Shown: piece by piece, positions 32,492-40,312 of the stretch | How positions within the stretch are numbered: the stretch's first letter is position 1 | How the letters are laid out: every line of letters starts with the position of its first letter | Origin: Actinoplanes sp. NBRC 103695 | GTDB taxonomy: Bacteria; Actinomycetota; Actinomycetes; Mycobacteriales; Micromonosporaceae | Reading direction: 5' to 3' | Assembly: GCF_030269485.1 (NCBI RefSeq) | Contig: NZ_BSTL01000025.1 | Location: forward strand, 82,162-146,161 | DNA: 64,000 nucleotides | Notes under the pieces: model-generated | Told to the model about the DNA's origin: nothing | Databases searched by the model: none | The model's input: the letters and a program-made list of their open reading frames with translations, nothing else | Translations under genes and position numbers: made by a program

Positions 32492-32760
32492 CGGCTTCCA
32501 TCGCTGCGCGTCATCAGCGGCGTCGAGCTGGGCGAACCCCATTGGAATGCCGTGCCGGTCGCGAAACTGCTCGGCACCGGCCACTACGAACGGGTGCTTG
32601 GCTCCCTGCACGCCCTGCCCGTCGACGGGCACCTTGTCGAGGCGAACGCGCTCCACCGGCAGCGCCCCGCCCTCGAGGTGCTCCGGCTCTACCTGGCCTG
32701 GCCGCGTCTGGTGAGCGGCCGGCTGTCCCCGGCGACACTGGACTGGCAACGCCGCCCCGC
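32492..32760 (+). pseudogene. PHP-domain phosphoesterase fragment
   Basis: The plus frame reads RVISGVELGEPHWNAVPVAKLL then YERVLGSLHALPVDG and EVLRLYLAW. The GVELGEPH and ERVLGSLH strings are metal-binding segments of PHP (histidinol-phosphatase-like) proteins. Neither end of the domain is present and no start codon serves it. It is a central fragment of a lost gene. Confidence 0.5.
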
Positions 32761-32889
32761 TTGTGTTTCCCGGAGTAGTACGGCTTCTGGTCGGCGACCC
32801 GTCCATCGGGATCAGAGTGCCGTCAAGGATCGCATACGCCAGCCGGCGGATCCGGTCCATGGCCGCATGCAGGTCGTCGGCGGCTGCCG
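32760..32889 (-). pseudogene. IS5/IS4-like DDE transposase fragment
   Basis: The minus strand reads ADDLHAAMDRIRRLAYAILDGTLIPMD and, after a one-base shift, VADQKPYYSGKHK. This is the first catalytic-aspartate region of an IS5-type transposase (DGTLIPID...YYSGKHK). Only about 40 codons survive and the frame is broken, so it is a fossil. Confidence 0.6.
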
Positions 32890-33199
32890 CGATCCCCGTT
32901 CCGGTTGCTCGTCCCGGAGTCCCGGCTGGCCGTCGAGATCCAAAGTGCCGGAGAGTGCCTCCCACTGCATTCCCTGGTGGGTTCGACAGTTGTTGGCGTG
33001 GGCAACCGTCGCCCCAGCGCACCTCGTGGCAGTCGAGGTGGGCAGGGCCCAGCACGCGTGCGTAAACAGCGAAGCCGGAAGGCAGCAGCGCGCCAACGGT
33101 CAGGCCGCCCTGCACGCCGTCGATCACCCAGTCGGCAATGCCGGCCGCGTCTGTGACGGGTTGCAGCCTGCCGAGGCCGTCCCGTTCCACAGCAATCAC
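32890..33199 (-). pseudogene. conserved actinobacterial hypothetical protein, frameshifted and fused
   Basis: ATG 33199 opens a well-biased frame (DGLGRLQPVTDAAGIADWVI, FAVYARVLGPAH), which breaks near 33020. The text resumes in another frame as ATVAHANNCRTHQGMQWEAL and LDLDGQPGLRDEQPERGS before running into the transposase fragment. The joined protein resembles a common actinobacterial hypothetical protein. Both a frameshift and a truncation are visible. Confidence 0.45.
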
Positions 33200-33344
33200 T
33201 CTGCAGTTTGTGTACCAGGTTCAATACAGATCGCCCGACGCAGACCCCGACCCAGTGGGCGGGTCCGACGAGAATAGGGCTAGTCCGGCGGCATCGCCGC
33301 TGGTCCGGGCCGATCCGCTGGTCCGCGAGGTGGACGATGACTGC

Positions 33345-33932
33345 CGAAATCCTGCTTGTTCGACACCATCAACGGCTGGCGGCACCAGGTCTTCGCCACC
33401 GACACGCCCCACGCAGGCGCTCCGATCCAGTTCCTGGAGGTCCGCCACCGCACCCACGCCCGGGTCGAGGACCGGATCCGCACCGGCAAGAACACCGGCT
33501 TCGGCCGGTTCCCTCACACGTGTTCGCGATCAACACCGCGTGGTTCGACCTGGCTCTGACCGGTATCGACCTGCTCGCCTGGACCCAGCATCTCCTGCTC
33601 GATGGGCCGCTCGCGCTGGCCGAGCCGAAGAAACTGCGCTACCGGCTACTGCACGTCGCCGCGAAGATCAGCCGGACTGCCCGCACCACCACCCTGCGCA
33701 TCGCCGCCGGCTGGCCCTGGAGCGACCAGCTCATCACCGCGTTCCGCCGACTCGGTGAACTCCCCAAACCCGTTACCTGATAACGGAACCGGCTCATCCA
33801 CCCCAAACACGGACCACGGAGCAACCCGGCCTGCGGCCGGGCGATAACCGCTGCCCATCACCAGAACCGCCACCACAACCTCGCCCGGATCACCGGCCAA
33901 ACCAACCCACCCGGCTTAATGAAAGACGGAGG
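33345..33932 (+). mobile_element. IS1380-family element, 3' remnant
   Basis: The text FDTINGWRHQVFATDTP, QFLEVRHRTHARVEDRIRTGKNTGFGRFP, then after a one-base shift near 33515 SHVFAINTAWFDLALTGIDLLAW and KKLRYRLLHVAAKI is the C-terminal third of an IS1380 DDE transposase, ending at TGA 33778. The rest of the transposase and the left end are missing. The tail to about 33932 (GGCTTAATGAAAGACGGAGG) is probably the element's non-coding right end; the exact terminus is a guess. Confidence 0.7.
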
Positions 33933-33948
33933 TTAGGGCCTGTCATGA

Positions 33949-33974
33949 CGAGGGGGCGCCCGGGCGCCCCGTCG
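33949..33974 (-). terminator. strong GC hairpin after the I36 inhibitor gene
   Basis: An 18-base perfect palindrome (GGGGCGCCC/GGGCGCCCC) at 33953-33970 with flanking GAC/GTC lies about 30 bases beyond the stop of the minus-strand gene ending at 34003. Confidence 0.6.
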
Positions 33975-34002
33975 AGGCGCACCGGGCTTCACCGTCGCGG
34001 TG

Positions 34003-34536
34003 CTAGCTGCAGGCCTGGTTGTCGGTGAACACCGCCATCGACGTCGCCTCGTCGTTGTCGCTGTCGCCCACCCACTGCGTCGAGTGGTTCGCGTTCATGC
34101 ACCGGGTGGTGCCGGACTGGTTGCTGTCGTAGTACCAGCGCGCGTCCCGGGCCGTCCGGTTCGCCCACGACGACGTCAGGTCGTTGAACCCGTTGTCGGT
34201 AAAGTTACGCCTGGTGATCCCGGACTCCGGCCCGTACCAGATCATCCAGCCGGTGAAGCCACGGCCGTCCCAGAAGCAGACACGGCCGCTCAGGCAGTCG
34301 TCGAACCCCCGGGAGGCGAAGTTGATCCCGGCCTGGCCACCGTCGAAGACAATTTGGTCCGGACCGGACGGCCTCGCGTCGGCGTAGTTCGCGGAGATGC
34401 GGGCCACCGCCGCGCTGCGGCGCCCGGCCTCGTCACCCGCGGGCGCGGCGACTCCGGCGCCCGGAATGGCCACGATGCTGACGACCGTACCCAGCACGAC
34501 AGCCGCGCCCTTGACCTTGAGACTGATCGTTCTCAT
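34003..34536 (-). CDS. secreted peptidase-inhibitor family I36-type protein
   Basis: 177 residues. A signal peptide spans about residues 1-31 (ending GAGVAAPA). The mature part carries CLSGRVCFWDGRGFTGWMIWYG and NFTDNGFNDLTSSWANRT, the cysteine-tryptophan pattern of the I36 (SMI-like) beta-gamma-crystallin fold secreted by streptomycetes. Four cysteines could form two disulfides. It may inhibit metalloproteases or serve as a matrix or spore protein; function is inferred from the family. It is single and divergent from nothing close. Confidence 0.72.
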   Translation of the reverse strand: MRTISLKVKGAAVVLGTVVSIVAIPGAGVAAPAGDEAGRRSAAVARISANYADARPSGPDQIVFDGGQAGINFASRGFDDCLSGRVCFWDGRGFTGWMIWYGPESGITRRNFTDNGFNDLTSSWANRTARDARWYYDSNQSGTTRCMNANHSTQWVGDSDNDEATSMAVFTDNQACS

Positions 34537-34636
34537 CCTTTTCCCCCGTTCCTCGGTGAATCGGTGCGCGTCACGCTACGGATCCGGGTAGGGACACCGA
34601 AGAACCTTTGCACCGCATTGCAAAGCCGCTGGCCAG

Positions 34637-35620
34637 TCAGTTCCCGTCGAGGAGAGCGGCACCGAGCGGAGTCAAGGAGTGCACCACCGACTGGTCCCTG
34701 CGGTGGCTCGCGATCAGGCCCGCGTCCCGGAGCACCGCCGCATGCCGGCTGACGGACGAGACCGACGTGTCCAGCCGGCCCGCGATCCGGGAGGTCGAAG
34801 CGCCGTTCGCGATCGTCTCCAGCACGGCACAGCGGGTCGTCCCCAGCAGGGCCTCCAGGGACCGGGAGGGTGCGGCCCGCCGCGCCTGGTGCCACCGGAA
34901 CTGCATGCCGATCGGGTAGACCAACGTCGGCGGCAGGCTTGCGTCGGCGAGGGCGACCGGGACGCGATGACAGAAGTACGACGGCACAAGGCGCAGGCCG
35001 CGCCCGTCGAGATGCAGTTCACGGTCGACGGCGTACGCGATCTCGAGGACAGGCGGGCGCCAGCACAGCAGCGGACGCATGCTGTCGAACAGGCCCGTCA
35101 GTCCGTGCTCGGTGAGCGCCGCGAGCCGGTGGGCGTGGTCGGCGGCGACGGACCGGCCGACCAGGTCGCGGTGCGGGGCGACGACGGCGTCGTGGTAGCC
35201 GCGCAGCGCGGACGCCAGCCGGTCGAGCACACCGGGGTCTCCCTCGGCCAGCGGCCAGGCCCAGTCCGGCAGCCGACGCCACCGGTCGAGCCGCCGGAGC
35301 TGCGTTCGCAGGTCGCGCCGCGGTGTGCTCAGCAGCGCCTCCAGCCCTTGGTCCAGACCGAGGCGTGCGGCCGCCGGGGTGAGGAAATCCGGGAAGTACG
35401 GACCCATCGGGGCGAGGGTCCGCAGCGCGCGGGACCCGCGCCGGACGGCCGCGGAGCGATCGGCATCCGCGGTCACGGCGTTCAGCCAGGGCCGGAAGCT
35501 GAGCGGCATGGACCGCTCGCGCATGCGGAAGCCGCTCAGCAGCACCTCCCACAGTGGATCCGCGTCCGCGCACAGCGCGGTCCGCGCGACATCCTCTGCC
35601 GTAAAATGCACTCGCAGCAC
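34637..35620 (-). CDS. ArsR-like winged-helix regulator with N-terminal DUF5937-type domain
   Basis: 327 residues. The C-terminal HTH reads LLGTTRCAVLETIANGASTSRIAGRL then SVSSVSRHAAVLRDAGLI (about residues 255-300), followed by the wing RRDQSVVHSLTPLG. The N-terminal 230 residues are a large domain beginning LRVHFTAEDVARTAL, commonly found in Streptomyces/Actinoplanes regulators of this type. No metal-binding cysteines are seen. It is separated by about 100 bases from the I36 inhibitor gene on the same strand and may regulate secreted-protein genes nearby. Confidence 0.78.
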   Translation of the reverse strand: MLRVHFTAEDVARTALCADADPLWEVLLSGFRMRERSMPLSFRPWLNAVTADADRSAAVRRGSRALRTLAPMGPYFPDFLTPAAARLGLDQGLEALLSTPRRDLRTQLRRLDRWRRLPDWAWPLAEGDPGVLDRLASALRGYHDAVVAPHRDLVGRSVAADHAHRLAALTEHGLTGLFDSMRPLLCWRPPVLEIAYAVDRELHLDGRGLRLVPSYFCHRVPVALADASLPPTLVYPIGMQFRWHQARRAAPSRSLEALLGTTRCAVLETIANGASTSRIAGRLDTSVSSVSRHAAVLRDAGLIASHRRDQSVVHSLTPLGAALLDGN

Positions 35621-35696
35621 CGATACATCGTGACTTCTCCCGATAGATCGCAGCTATCGACGACCCGACAGAACCCCGGACCCTAATAGGACTTTG

Positions 35697-35855
35697 TTAG
35701 GTAGGGACGGGTTGGTGGCATTGTGGGCAGAACCCGAGCCAGGTGCCGAGTTGGTATTCCAGGTGCCGTAGGACGGCGTAGAGGCTCAGGGCTGCTCGGC
35801 TGCTTTTGGGTCGGTCGGCCGTAGCGGATTCTGGGCGATCCCCGAAGTCGCCCAT
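35697..35855 (-). pseudogene. short C-terminal fragment, possibly of a transposase
   Basis: The frame ends SRAALSLYAVLRHLEYQLGTW then GFCPQCHQPVPT. The CxxC-P ending reminds me of the tails of some actinobacterial IS transposases (IS701-like), but this is a weak recognition. It has no N-terminal part and overlaps the neighbouring nitronate monooxygenase fragment in a different frame. Confidence 0.3.
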
Positions 35856-36166
35856 GCCACCGGTACGCCGGCCGCGACGCCACGTCCGTCCGCGATTCCC
35901 CCCGCCACCACCACCGGCACCGGATCGACCGCGTCGACGACAGCCGGTACCAGGGCCATGGTGGTCGTGCCGCCGCGGACGTGACCGCCAGCCTCCCACC
36001 CTTGGGCCACCACGACGTCCACCCCGGCGGCGACGGCGTGCAGTGCCTCGTCGACGTCACCGACTGTGTGCAGGTGCAGGGCGCCGGCCTGGTGGATCCG
36101 GGCATGTGTCGGCGACGGGTCTGCCCAGAAGGTAGAGATGATGGGCAGCTTCTCCTCCAGGCACAC
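35786..36166 (-). pseudogene. nitronate monooxygenase fragment
   Basis: Readable text: CLEEKLPIISTFWADPSPTH, HTVGDVDEALHAVAAGVDVVVAQGWEAGGH, MALVPAVVDAVDPVPVVVAGGIADG. This is the central FMN-binding barrel region of nitronate monooxygenase (2-nitropropane dioxygenase) proteins; QGWEAGGH holds the catalytic histidine region. About 125 of the usual 320 residues remain. Both ends are cut, the 5' end close to the 114-bp repeat at 36196. Confidence 0.65.
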
Positions 36167-36195
36167 GGTGAGGCTGTCGACGACTACCTCTGGCT

Positions 36196-36309
36196 GGCGA
36201 GGCCGACAGCCCGTTGGGTCACGACTTCTGTCTGACCTTGGTGCGCGGGCCGGGCCGCGATGAGGTCATCGAGCGGCTGGGCGGCACGGATCGGGTGGAC
36301 ATCGTCGGC
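36196..36309 (+). repeat. 114-bp dispersed repeat, copy 2
   Basis: Copy of 26823-26936 with three substitutions. It encodes ADSPLGHDFCLTLVRG and the following residues of a DUF6461-type protein, but the rest of the gene is absent here and the text degenerates after DIVG. Confidence 0.9.
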
Positions 36310-36345
36310 CGCCGCGGCGAACCCGAGACGGCCGCCCGTCGACGC

Positions 36346-36615
36346 CTACGAACTGCATGGCGAAGTACCACCGTCCGTGCGAGGCCTCGCCAGGTCGAGG
36401 ACATCGCGCGCCCCATTGCCGGCCTCGGCAGTAAGGAGTCGTTGCAGCCGGACTCTTTCGGCGGCGTACGTGGCGGCGTCGTCGGCTGAACGCCAGCCAC
36501 TCTCGAAGGGATCGGGATCGTGGGTGAACTTTCTGCTGGTCGCCTACCGACAACACCGGCACGGGGCGGCCTCTCTCCCGGCGAGAGACCTTTCCGGGTC
36601 CAGGTCTGGCGTCAT
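36346..36615 (-). pseudogene. unidentified gene with an in-frame stop
   Basis: One frame from ATG 36615 to TAG 36346 reads TPDLDPERSLAGREAAPC, then an internal TAG, then KFTHDPDPFESGWRSADDAA and AERVRLQRLLTAE. Codon bias is good on both sides of the internal stop, so a C-to-T change (CAG to TAG) may have broken it. The family is not recognised. Confidence 0.4.
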
Positions 36616-36804
36616 CTGCTGGTGCGTGCCCCTGCTGTCGGCGCTTTCGCGGGGCGCTGGGTCTCGCCGCGTTGCCAGGTGGCCGTGGTGCCCCGCTCGC
36701 GGTGGTCGTCGGGCGCCCGAGCGGTAGGAACTCGACTTTGGTCATGGACATGATCGACCTAGGACTGACGCCGTGCCGGGGCGCGTTCTCCTACGCTGCG
36801 GGGC

Positions 36805-37794
36805 ATGGCAGTCGAGTTCACCGGAAATTCTCAGGTTGTCACCGCCATCCATCTCGCGCATGCCGCGGCTGATGCTGAGGTCGGCACCGAGCACCTGCTA
36901 GGGGGCTTGCTGAATGCCGCGCCGGATATCAAGCAGCTGCTCGGTGCGTTCGACATCACCACGGTGGTCCTGGTGGCGGTGCTCAACGACCGCAAGGACG
37001 ACTGGGGTAGTCCGGACGGGACCGAGCAGGTGGACGACGAGGTCACGGTCGCCGACCGGAAGCGTCCTGCGCCGTTCGGCCACGGTGCGAAGGCGGCGCT
37101 GATCCGGTGCGCCGAGCTGTCCGGCGGCGAACCGTGTACGCCCGAGCAGCTGTTCTCGGCGGTCCTGCATGACGAGCGGTCGCGGGCGGTCGCGGTGATC
37201 CGCGACTGTGGAGCGGACCCCGCCGAGGTCCGTGCCGCCCTCCGCTCCGGGCAGCTACCACAGCGGCCCGACCGGGTCGCCCCTGATCTGCGTGTCACCC
37301 GCGACCGGCTGATCGGGCGGCAGGCCTACCGGGGACGCGGCCTGCAGGACAAAGTGATGTCGTTTCTGATCCCGGTGAAGATCAACTATGCGGCCGCGCC
37401 GGTGATGTGGGTCTCGCTGGAGAGCGACGAGATCGCGAAGGCCCGCGGCGGCGAGGCGGGTACCGACGACCTGCTGGTGGCGACACTGTCCACCTACGAG
37501 GTCGCGATCGCGTACCCGCACCTGTCCGGCCGGTCCATCGGTGCCTATACCGGCAGCCGGGCGCTGGCGGATGCTGGTCTCCGCCATGACCGCGTGGCTC
37601 GTCTTGCGGCCTCGGCCGAGCTGGGGACCGATGCCGTCCGCCCGAGCGATGTCCTGCGTCGTGGTGGCCCCTGGGCGCGGAACACCGGTGAGCTGTTGGG
37701 GGCGCTGCTCGCCCACGACGAAACCCGCGCCGTGCGCCTGCTGAACAGCCTCGGCGTCGACGTGCGTGCGCTGCGCTCGTCCGTCACGGCATAG
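36805..37794 (+). CDS. Clp N-terminal-repeat protein without AAA module
   Basis: 329 residues. Two Clp_N modules are visible. The first has AIHLAHAAADAEVGTEHLLGGLL (residues 14-36) and HGAKAALIRCAEL with CTPEQLFSAVL. The second, starting near 200, has EIAKARGGEAGTDDLLVATL and TGELLGALLAH. There is no Walker motif, so it is not a ClpC/ClpB ATPase; it may be an adaptor or inhibitor that binds what Clp_N domains normally bind. Single gene, ATG start. Confidence 0.75.
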   Translation: MAVEFTGNSQVVTAIHLAHAAADAEVGTEHLLGGLLNAAPDIKQLLGAFDITTVVLVAVLNDRKDDWGSPDGTEQVDDEVTVADRKRPAPFGHGAKAALIRCAELSGGEPCTPEQLFSAVLHDERSRAVAVIRDCGADPAEVRAALRSGQLPQRPDRVAPDLRVTRDRLIGRQAYRGRGLQDKVMSFLIPVKINYAAAPVMWVSLESDEIAKARGGEAGTDDLLVATLSTYEVAIAYPHLSGRSIGAYTGSRALADAGLRHDRVARLAASAELGTDAVRPSDVLRRGGPWARNTGELLGALLAHDETRAVRLLNSLGVDVRALRSSVTA

Positions 37795-37823
37795 ACAGGC
37801 CAGGGGCGCCGTGGCCCTATGCC

Positions 37824-38048
37824 TTGGCGGCATTCGCGGCGATGGCGTCCACGGTCCCCTTCACGCCCGCATCGCCCAGCGCCCCGGCCGATGAGGCGGC
37901 CGCCGGTGCCGGTGGCGGAGACGAGGTCACCCTTCCGCTGACCGGAGCCCGCGTGTGGCTCATCGCCGGTGCCGGCGTGGTGCTGCTGACCGCGGGCATC
38001 GTCGCCCTCGCCGCGACACGGCACCGCAGGGTACGAACCGTCGCCTGA
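37824..38048 (+). CDS. small LPXTG-type cell-wall-anchored protein or surface-protein tail
   Basis: 74 codons. The C-terminus is a complete sorting signal: LPLTG, hydrophobic helix (VWLIAGAGVVLLTAGIVALAA), basic tail RHRRVR, recognised by class sortases. The N-terminal 25 residues are hydrophobic and might be a signal peptide, leaving only about 20 residues of mature protein. The TTG start at 37824 is poor, so this may be the end of a damaged surface-protein gene. Confidence 0.45.
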   Translation: MAAFAAMASTVPFTPASPSAPADEAAAGAGGGDEVTLPLTGARVWLIAGAGVVLLTAGIVALAATRHRRVRTVA

Positions 38049-38295
38049 GCGGTTCATCGCGATGGAGGGGGTCGCCCGGCTCGATCCAGGCGATCCCGGG
38101 TGGCAGAAAGGGTGCGGCGTGGATCGTTCACGCCGCTGCTCACGCTCAGTATGGCCGGGTGTACCGAGACCGGCGTCATCGGGCGTCCTCTCTCGGTACG
38201 GCAGCCAACGGCGCCGAGGTCATGGCCAGTCCGGTCCTTCGCGCCGGTCAACGACATCCCGACCGGCCGGCCCGGCTAGACCCAATACCGCTGAC

Positions 38296-38409
38296 TTAGG
38301 TGGCGCCACCGTCGCCGACATCGACCTCACCTACATCCCACCACTGGGCAGCCCCTTCGGCGCCACCCAAAATCGCCACCCAGAACTGGCAGGACACCAC
38401 CAGCCCCTG
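38296..38409 (+). pseudogene. C-terminal remnant of an FAD/NAD-dependent oxidoreductase
   Basis: The text DIDLTYIPPLGSPFGATQ followed, after deletion of one A from the AAAA run, by IATQNWQDTTSP and a stop is the dimer-interface end of mercuric-reductase/CoA-disulfide-reductase-like enzymes as I recall it. Only the tail remains. Confidence 0.4.
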
Positions 38410-38424
38410 AAGCCGGAGGAAGCC

Positions 38425-38680
38425 GTGACGCAGCTGCTCACCATCGCACTCGCGGCTGGCCGCCGTTCTCAGCGGCGCGGCTTTCCTCGCCTTCGAACTG
38501 CACCAGCGCCGGCGGTCCGCCTCCGAACCCTCGGTCCGTGCTGAAGCGGCCCGGATGGTGGCAGCCCTGCACGACGCCGCGGCACAACGACCAGCAATCG
38601 CGGTTCCGCCGATCGTCGTCATTCCCGCACCCACCGATACATCGACAACCCACTTGTCGGCAGAGACCGCGGCAGCATGA
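38425..38680 (+). pseudogene. small membrane protein, frameshifted
   Basis: A GTG with GGAGGAA upstream opens VTQLLTIALA. One base later the frame continues as LAAVLSGAAFLAFELHQRRR, VRAEAARMVAALHDAAAQ and ends at TGA 38678. This would be a one-span membrane protein of about 84 residues. The shift is one base near 38455. Its stop overlaps the next tiny gene (ATGA). Confidence 0.4.
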
Positions 38681-38742
38681 CCGTGATCGCCGCCTTGGTC
38701 GCGTTGAACGCCGCCCAGGTGATCGTTCTTCTGACCGCCTGA
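38677..38742 (+). CDS. 21-residue hydrophobic peptide
   Basis: ATG 38677 overlaps the preceding stop (ATGA). The product TVIAALVALNAAQVIVLLTA is a single hydrophobic helix. Translational coupling makes it plausible, but at this length chance cannot be excluded. Confidence 0.25.
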   Translation: MTVIAALVALNAAQVIVLLTA

Positions 38743-38804
38743 ACCCGTCACCCAACATCAGTACAGCCTTTCCTGAATACAGGCGGCGCTGCACTATCGG
38801 CGAC

Positions 38805-38960
38805 ATGGAGACGGTGACTCACGGCCAGGTCCTCGCCCGTTTCGGCCACGCGTTGTCCGACCCCACCCGGGCCCGGCTGCTGCTGGCCCTGCGCGACGCG
38901 CCGGGCTATCCGGCCGAGCTGGCGGATCTGCTCGGCGCGACCCGGCAGAACCTCGTCCTG
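38805..38960 (+). pseudogene. CmtR-type ArsR repressor, 3'-truncated
   Basis: From ATG 38805 the text GQVLARFGHALSDPTRARLLLALRDAP and ELADLLGATRQN is the first half of a CmtR-like (Cd/Pb-sensing) ArsR regulator. The sequence then turns abruptly into a lysine/arginine/proline-rich text (RAKLKAKNRRRG) where the recognition helix should be. The regulator is therefore non-functional. The following 240 bases to the tRNA hold no supported gene. A small inverted repeat CCTG-N4-CAGG at 38772-38783 might be its old operator. Confidence 0.55.
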
Positions 38961-39203
38961 ACCACCGCCAGAGGCGCCCGCGCCAAGTTGAAAGCCAAGA
39001 ACCGCCGCCGAGGCCCCCAACGGCCGGCCAAGGCACCCGCCCCCGTCAGCCCAGCTAACACCACACCCACCGCACAAAAGCCCAGGCCAGAGGCCCGCCA
39101 AGGTCAACGAGCAGCGCGGACAGGGCGAGCTTCCACATGCCGACAGCGAGCTTCCAAGCAGCACAGTGGACGCCCGCGAGCTGCGAAACCGCAGGTCAAA
39201 GGG

Positions 39204-39275
39204 TGGGCCGCCGGGGATTCGAACCCCGAACCTAAGGATTAAAAGTCCTCAGCTCTGCCATTGAGCTAGCGGCCC
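39204..39275 (-). tRNA. tRNA-Lys(TTT)
   Basis: A 72-base cloverleaf on the minus strand. The acceptor stem is GGGCCGC / GCGGCCC with discriminator A. The D arm is GCTCAATGGCAGAGC. The anticodon loop is CTTTTAA with TTT (Lys, AAA/AAG). The T arm is GGGGTTCGAATCCCC. CCA is not encoded. The damaged region on its left begins directly at its 3' end. Confidence 0.95.
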
Positions 39276-39288
39276 GCAAGAACACAGG

Positions 39289-40281
39289 TTACCGGAGTGC
39301 CCCCGGCGGCCGCGTTCGGCTTTCCCGGGCCTCGACGATCGCGCAGGTGACGCCGATGTCGCCGGTGAAACTGACGATCAGGGCCGCCTCGCCGGGCGTC
39401 AGGGCCGCGGGGCCGCAGAGCAGGTCGGCGAGGTTGGCGGTGAGGTCGCCGGCGAAGAGGTGGCCGGAGCGGGTGGCCAGGTTGAGCGGCTCAGCGTCGA
39501 TGCCTGCCTGGCGTACGCCCGCGACCAGGACGTTGGCGATCGCGGGGCGGACCCGGCTGAGCACGACGGTCCGCAACCGTGGGTGGCCGGCGTCCTCGAC
39601 GGCCGCGCGGGCGGCGTCTCGGACGGCCGCCCGCAGCAGGAAGCCGGCCTGGGGCGCCGACTCGTCGGTGGGGCCGGCGGGCATGCCGGGGCGGAACGGG
39701 TTCCAGGCGGGGAAGTGCGCCTCGTTGGCGGGGCGGCCGCCGCTGGTCACCGCTTGGAGGGCGAGGGGGCTGGGCCGGCGGGACAGCAGCAGGGCGGTCG
39801 CGCCGTCGCTGTATCCGAGGAACCAGCGGCGCGGCCAGTCGGCGCCGAGCGCGTCGGAGGTCACGATCAGGCTGTTGGCGGTCCGGGGTTCGGTCATCAG
39901 GTGGGCGGCGGCCAGGTGCAGGGCGGCGCCGGCGCCGTTGCAGTTCTGCCGGAGGCCGAGGGCGAATGCCTGGTCGGCGCCGAGGAGGCGGGCGAGGCGC
40001 GGGGCCATCTTCCATTCGTACGAGGTGTCGCCGACGCAGGCGTGCACCAGGAAGCCGACGTCCTCCGGGCGGACGGCGGCCTCACCGAGCACGGAGCCGG
40101 CGACGGCCAGCGCCAGGAGTTCGCTGCTTTCCGCGGGGCTGGCGACGGGCAGTTCGTCGATCTCGAAGGTTTCCGCGTGCTCGGCGGTGATCAGGCCGCG
40201 TCCGACCGCCCGCCCGGCCGGCTCCCGTCCGGGCGGCAGCAGCACCTTCGCCGCGTTGACGTACAGCCCATCGACCCGCAT
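39289..40281 (-). CDS. 3-oxoacyl-ACP synthase III-like (KAS III) protein
   Basis: 330 residues of thiolase fold. The active cysteine is in LRQNCNGAGAALHLA near residue 114. The later GHLFAGDLTANLADLL region corresponds to the His/Asn half of the FabH fold, but the canonical histidine and asparagine boxes are not clear, so it may be a KAS-III-like acyltransferase. Such proteins occur in secondary metabolism, but no partner biosynthetic genes are nearby. It follows the serpin-like gene by 31 bases on the same strand. ATG 40281. Confidence 0.75.
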   Translation of the reverse strand: MRVDGLYVNAAKVLLPPGREPAGRAVGRGLITAEHAETFEIDELPVASPAESSELLALAVAGSVLGEAAVRPEDVGFLVHACVGDTSYEWKMAPRLARLLGADQAFALGLRQNCNGAGAALHLAAAHLMTEPRTANSLIVTSDALGADWPRRWFLGYSDGATALLLSRRPSPLALQAVTSGGRPANEAHFPAWNPFRPGMPAGPTDESAPQAGFLLRAAVRDAARAAVEDAGHPRLRTVVLSRVRPAIANVLVAGVRQAGIDAEPLNLATRSGHLFAGDLTANLADLLCGPAALTPGEAALIVSFTGDIGVTCAIVEARESRTRPPGALR

Positions 40282-40312
40282 GCCGCCACCAACGCGCCGG
40301 AGAGCTGGAAGT

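Noticed and set aside
33345..33932. An intact IS1380 element
   Set aside because: Only the last third of the transposase remains and it is frameshifted.
39204..39275. An att duplicate of the tRNA-Lys 3' end
   Set aside because: No second copy was recognised by eye inside the window; a sequence search is needed.
39289..40281. A biosynthetic gene cluster around the KAS-III-like gene
   Set aside because: No acyl carrier protein, ketoreductase, NRPS/PKS or tailoring genes lie nearby.
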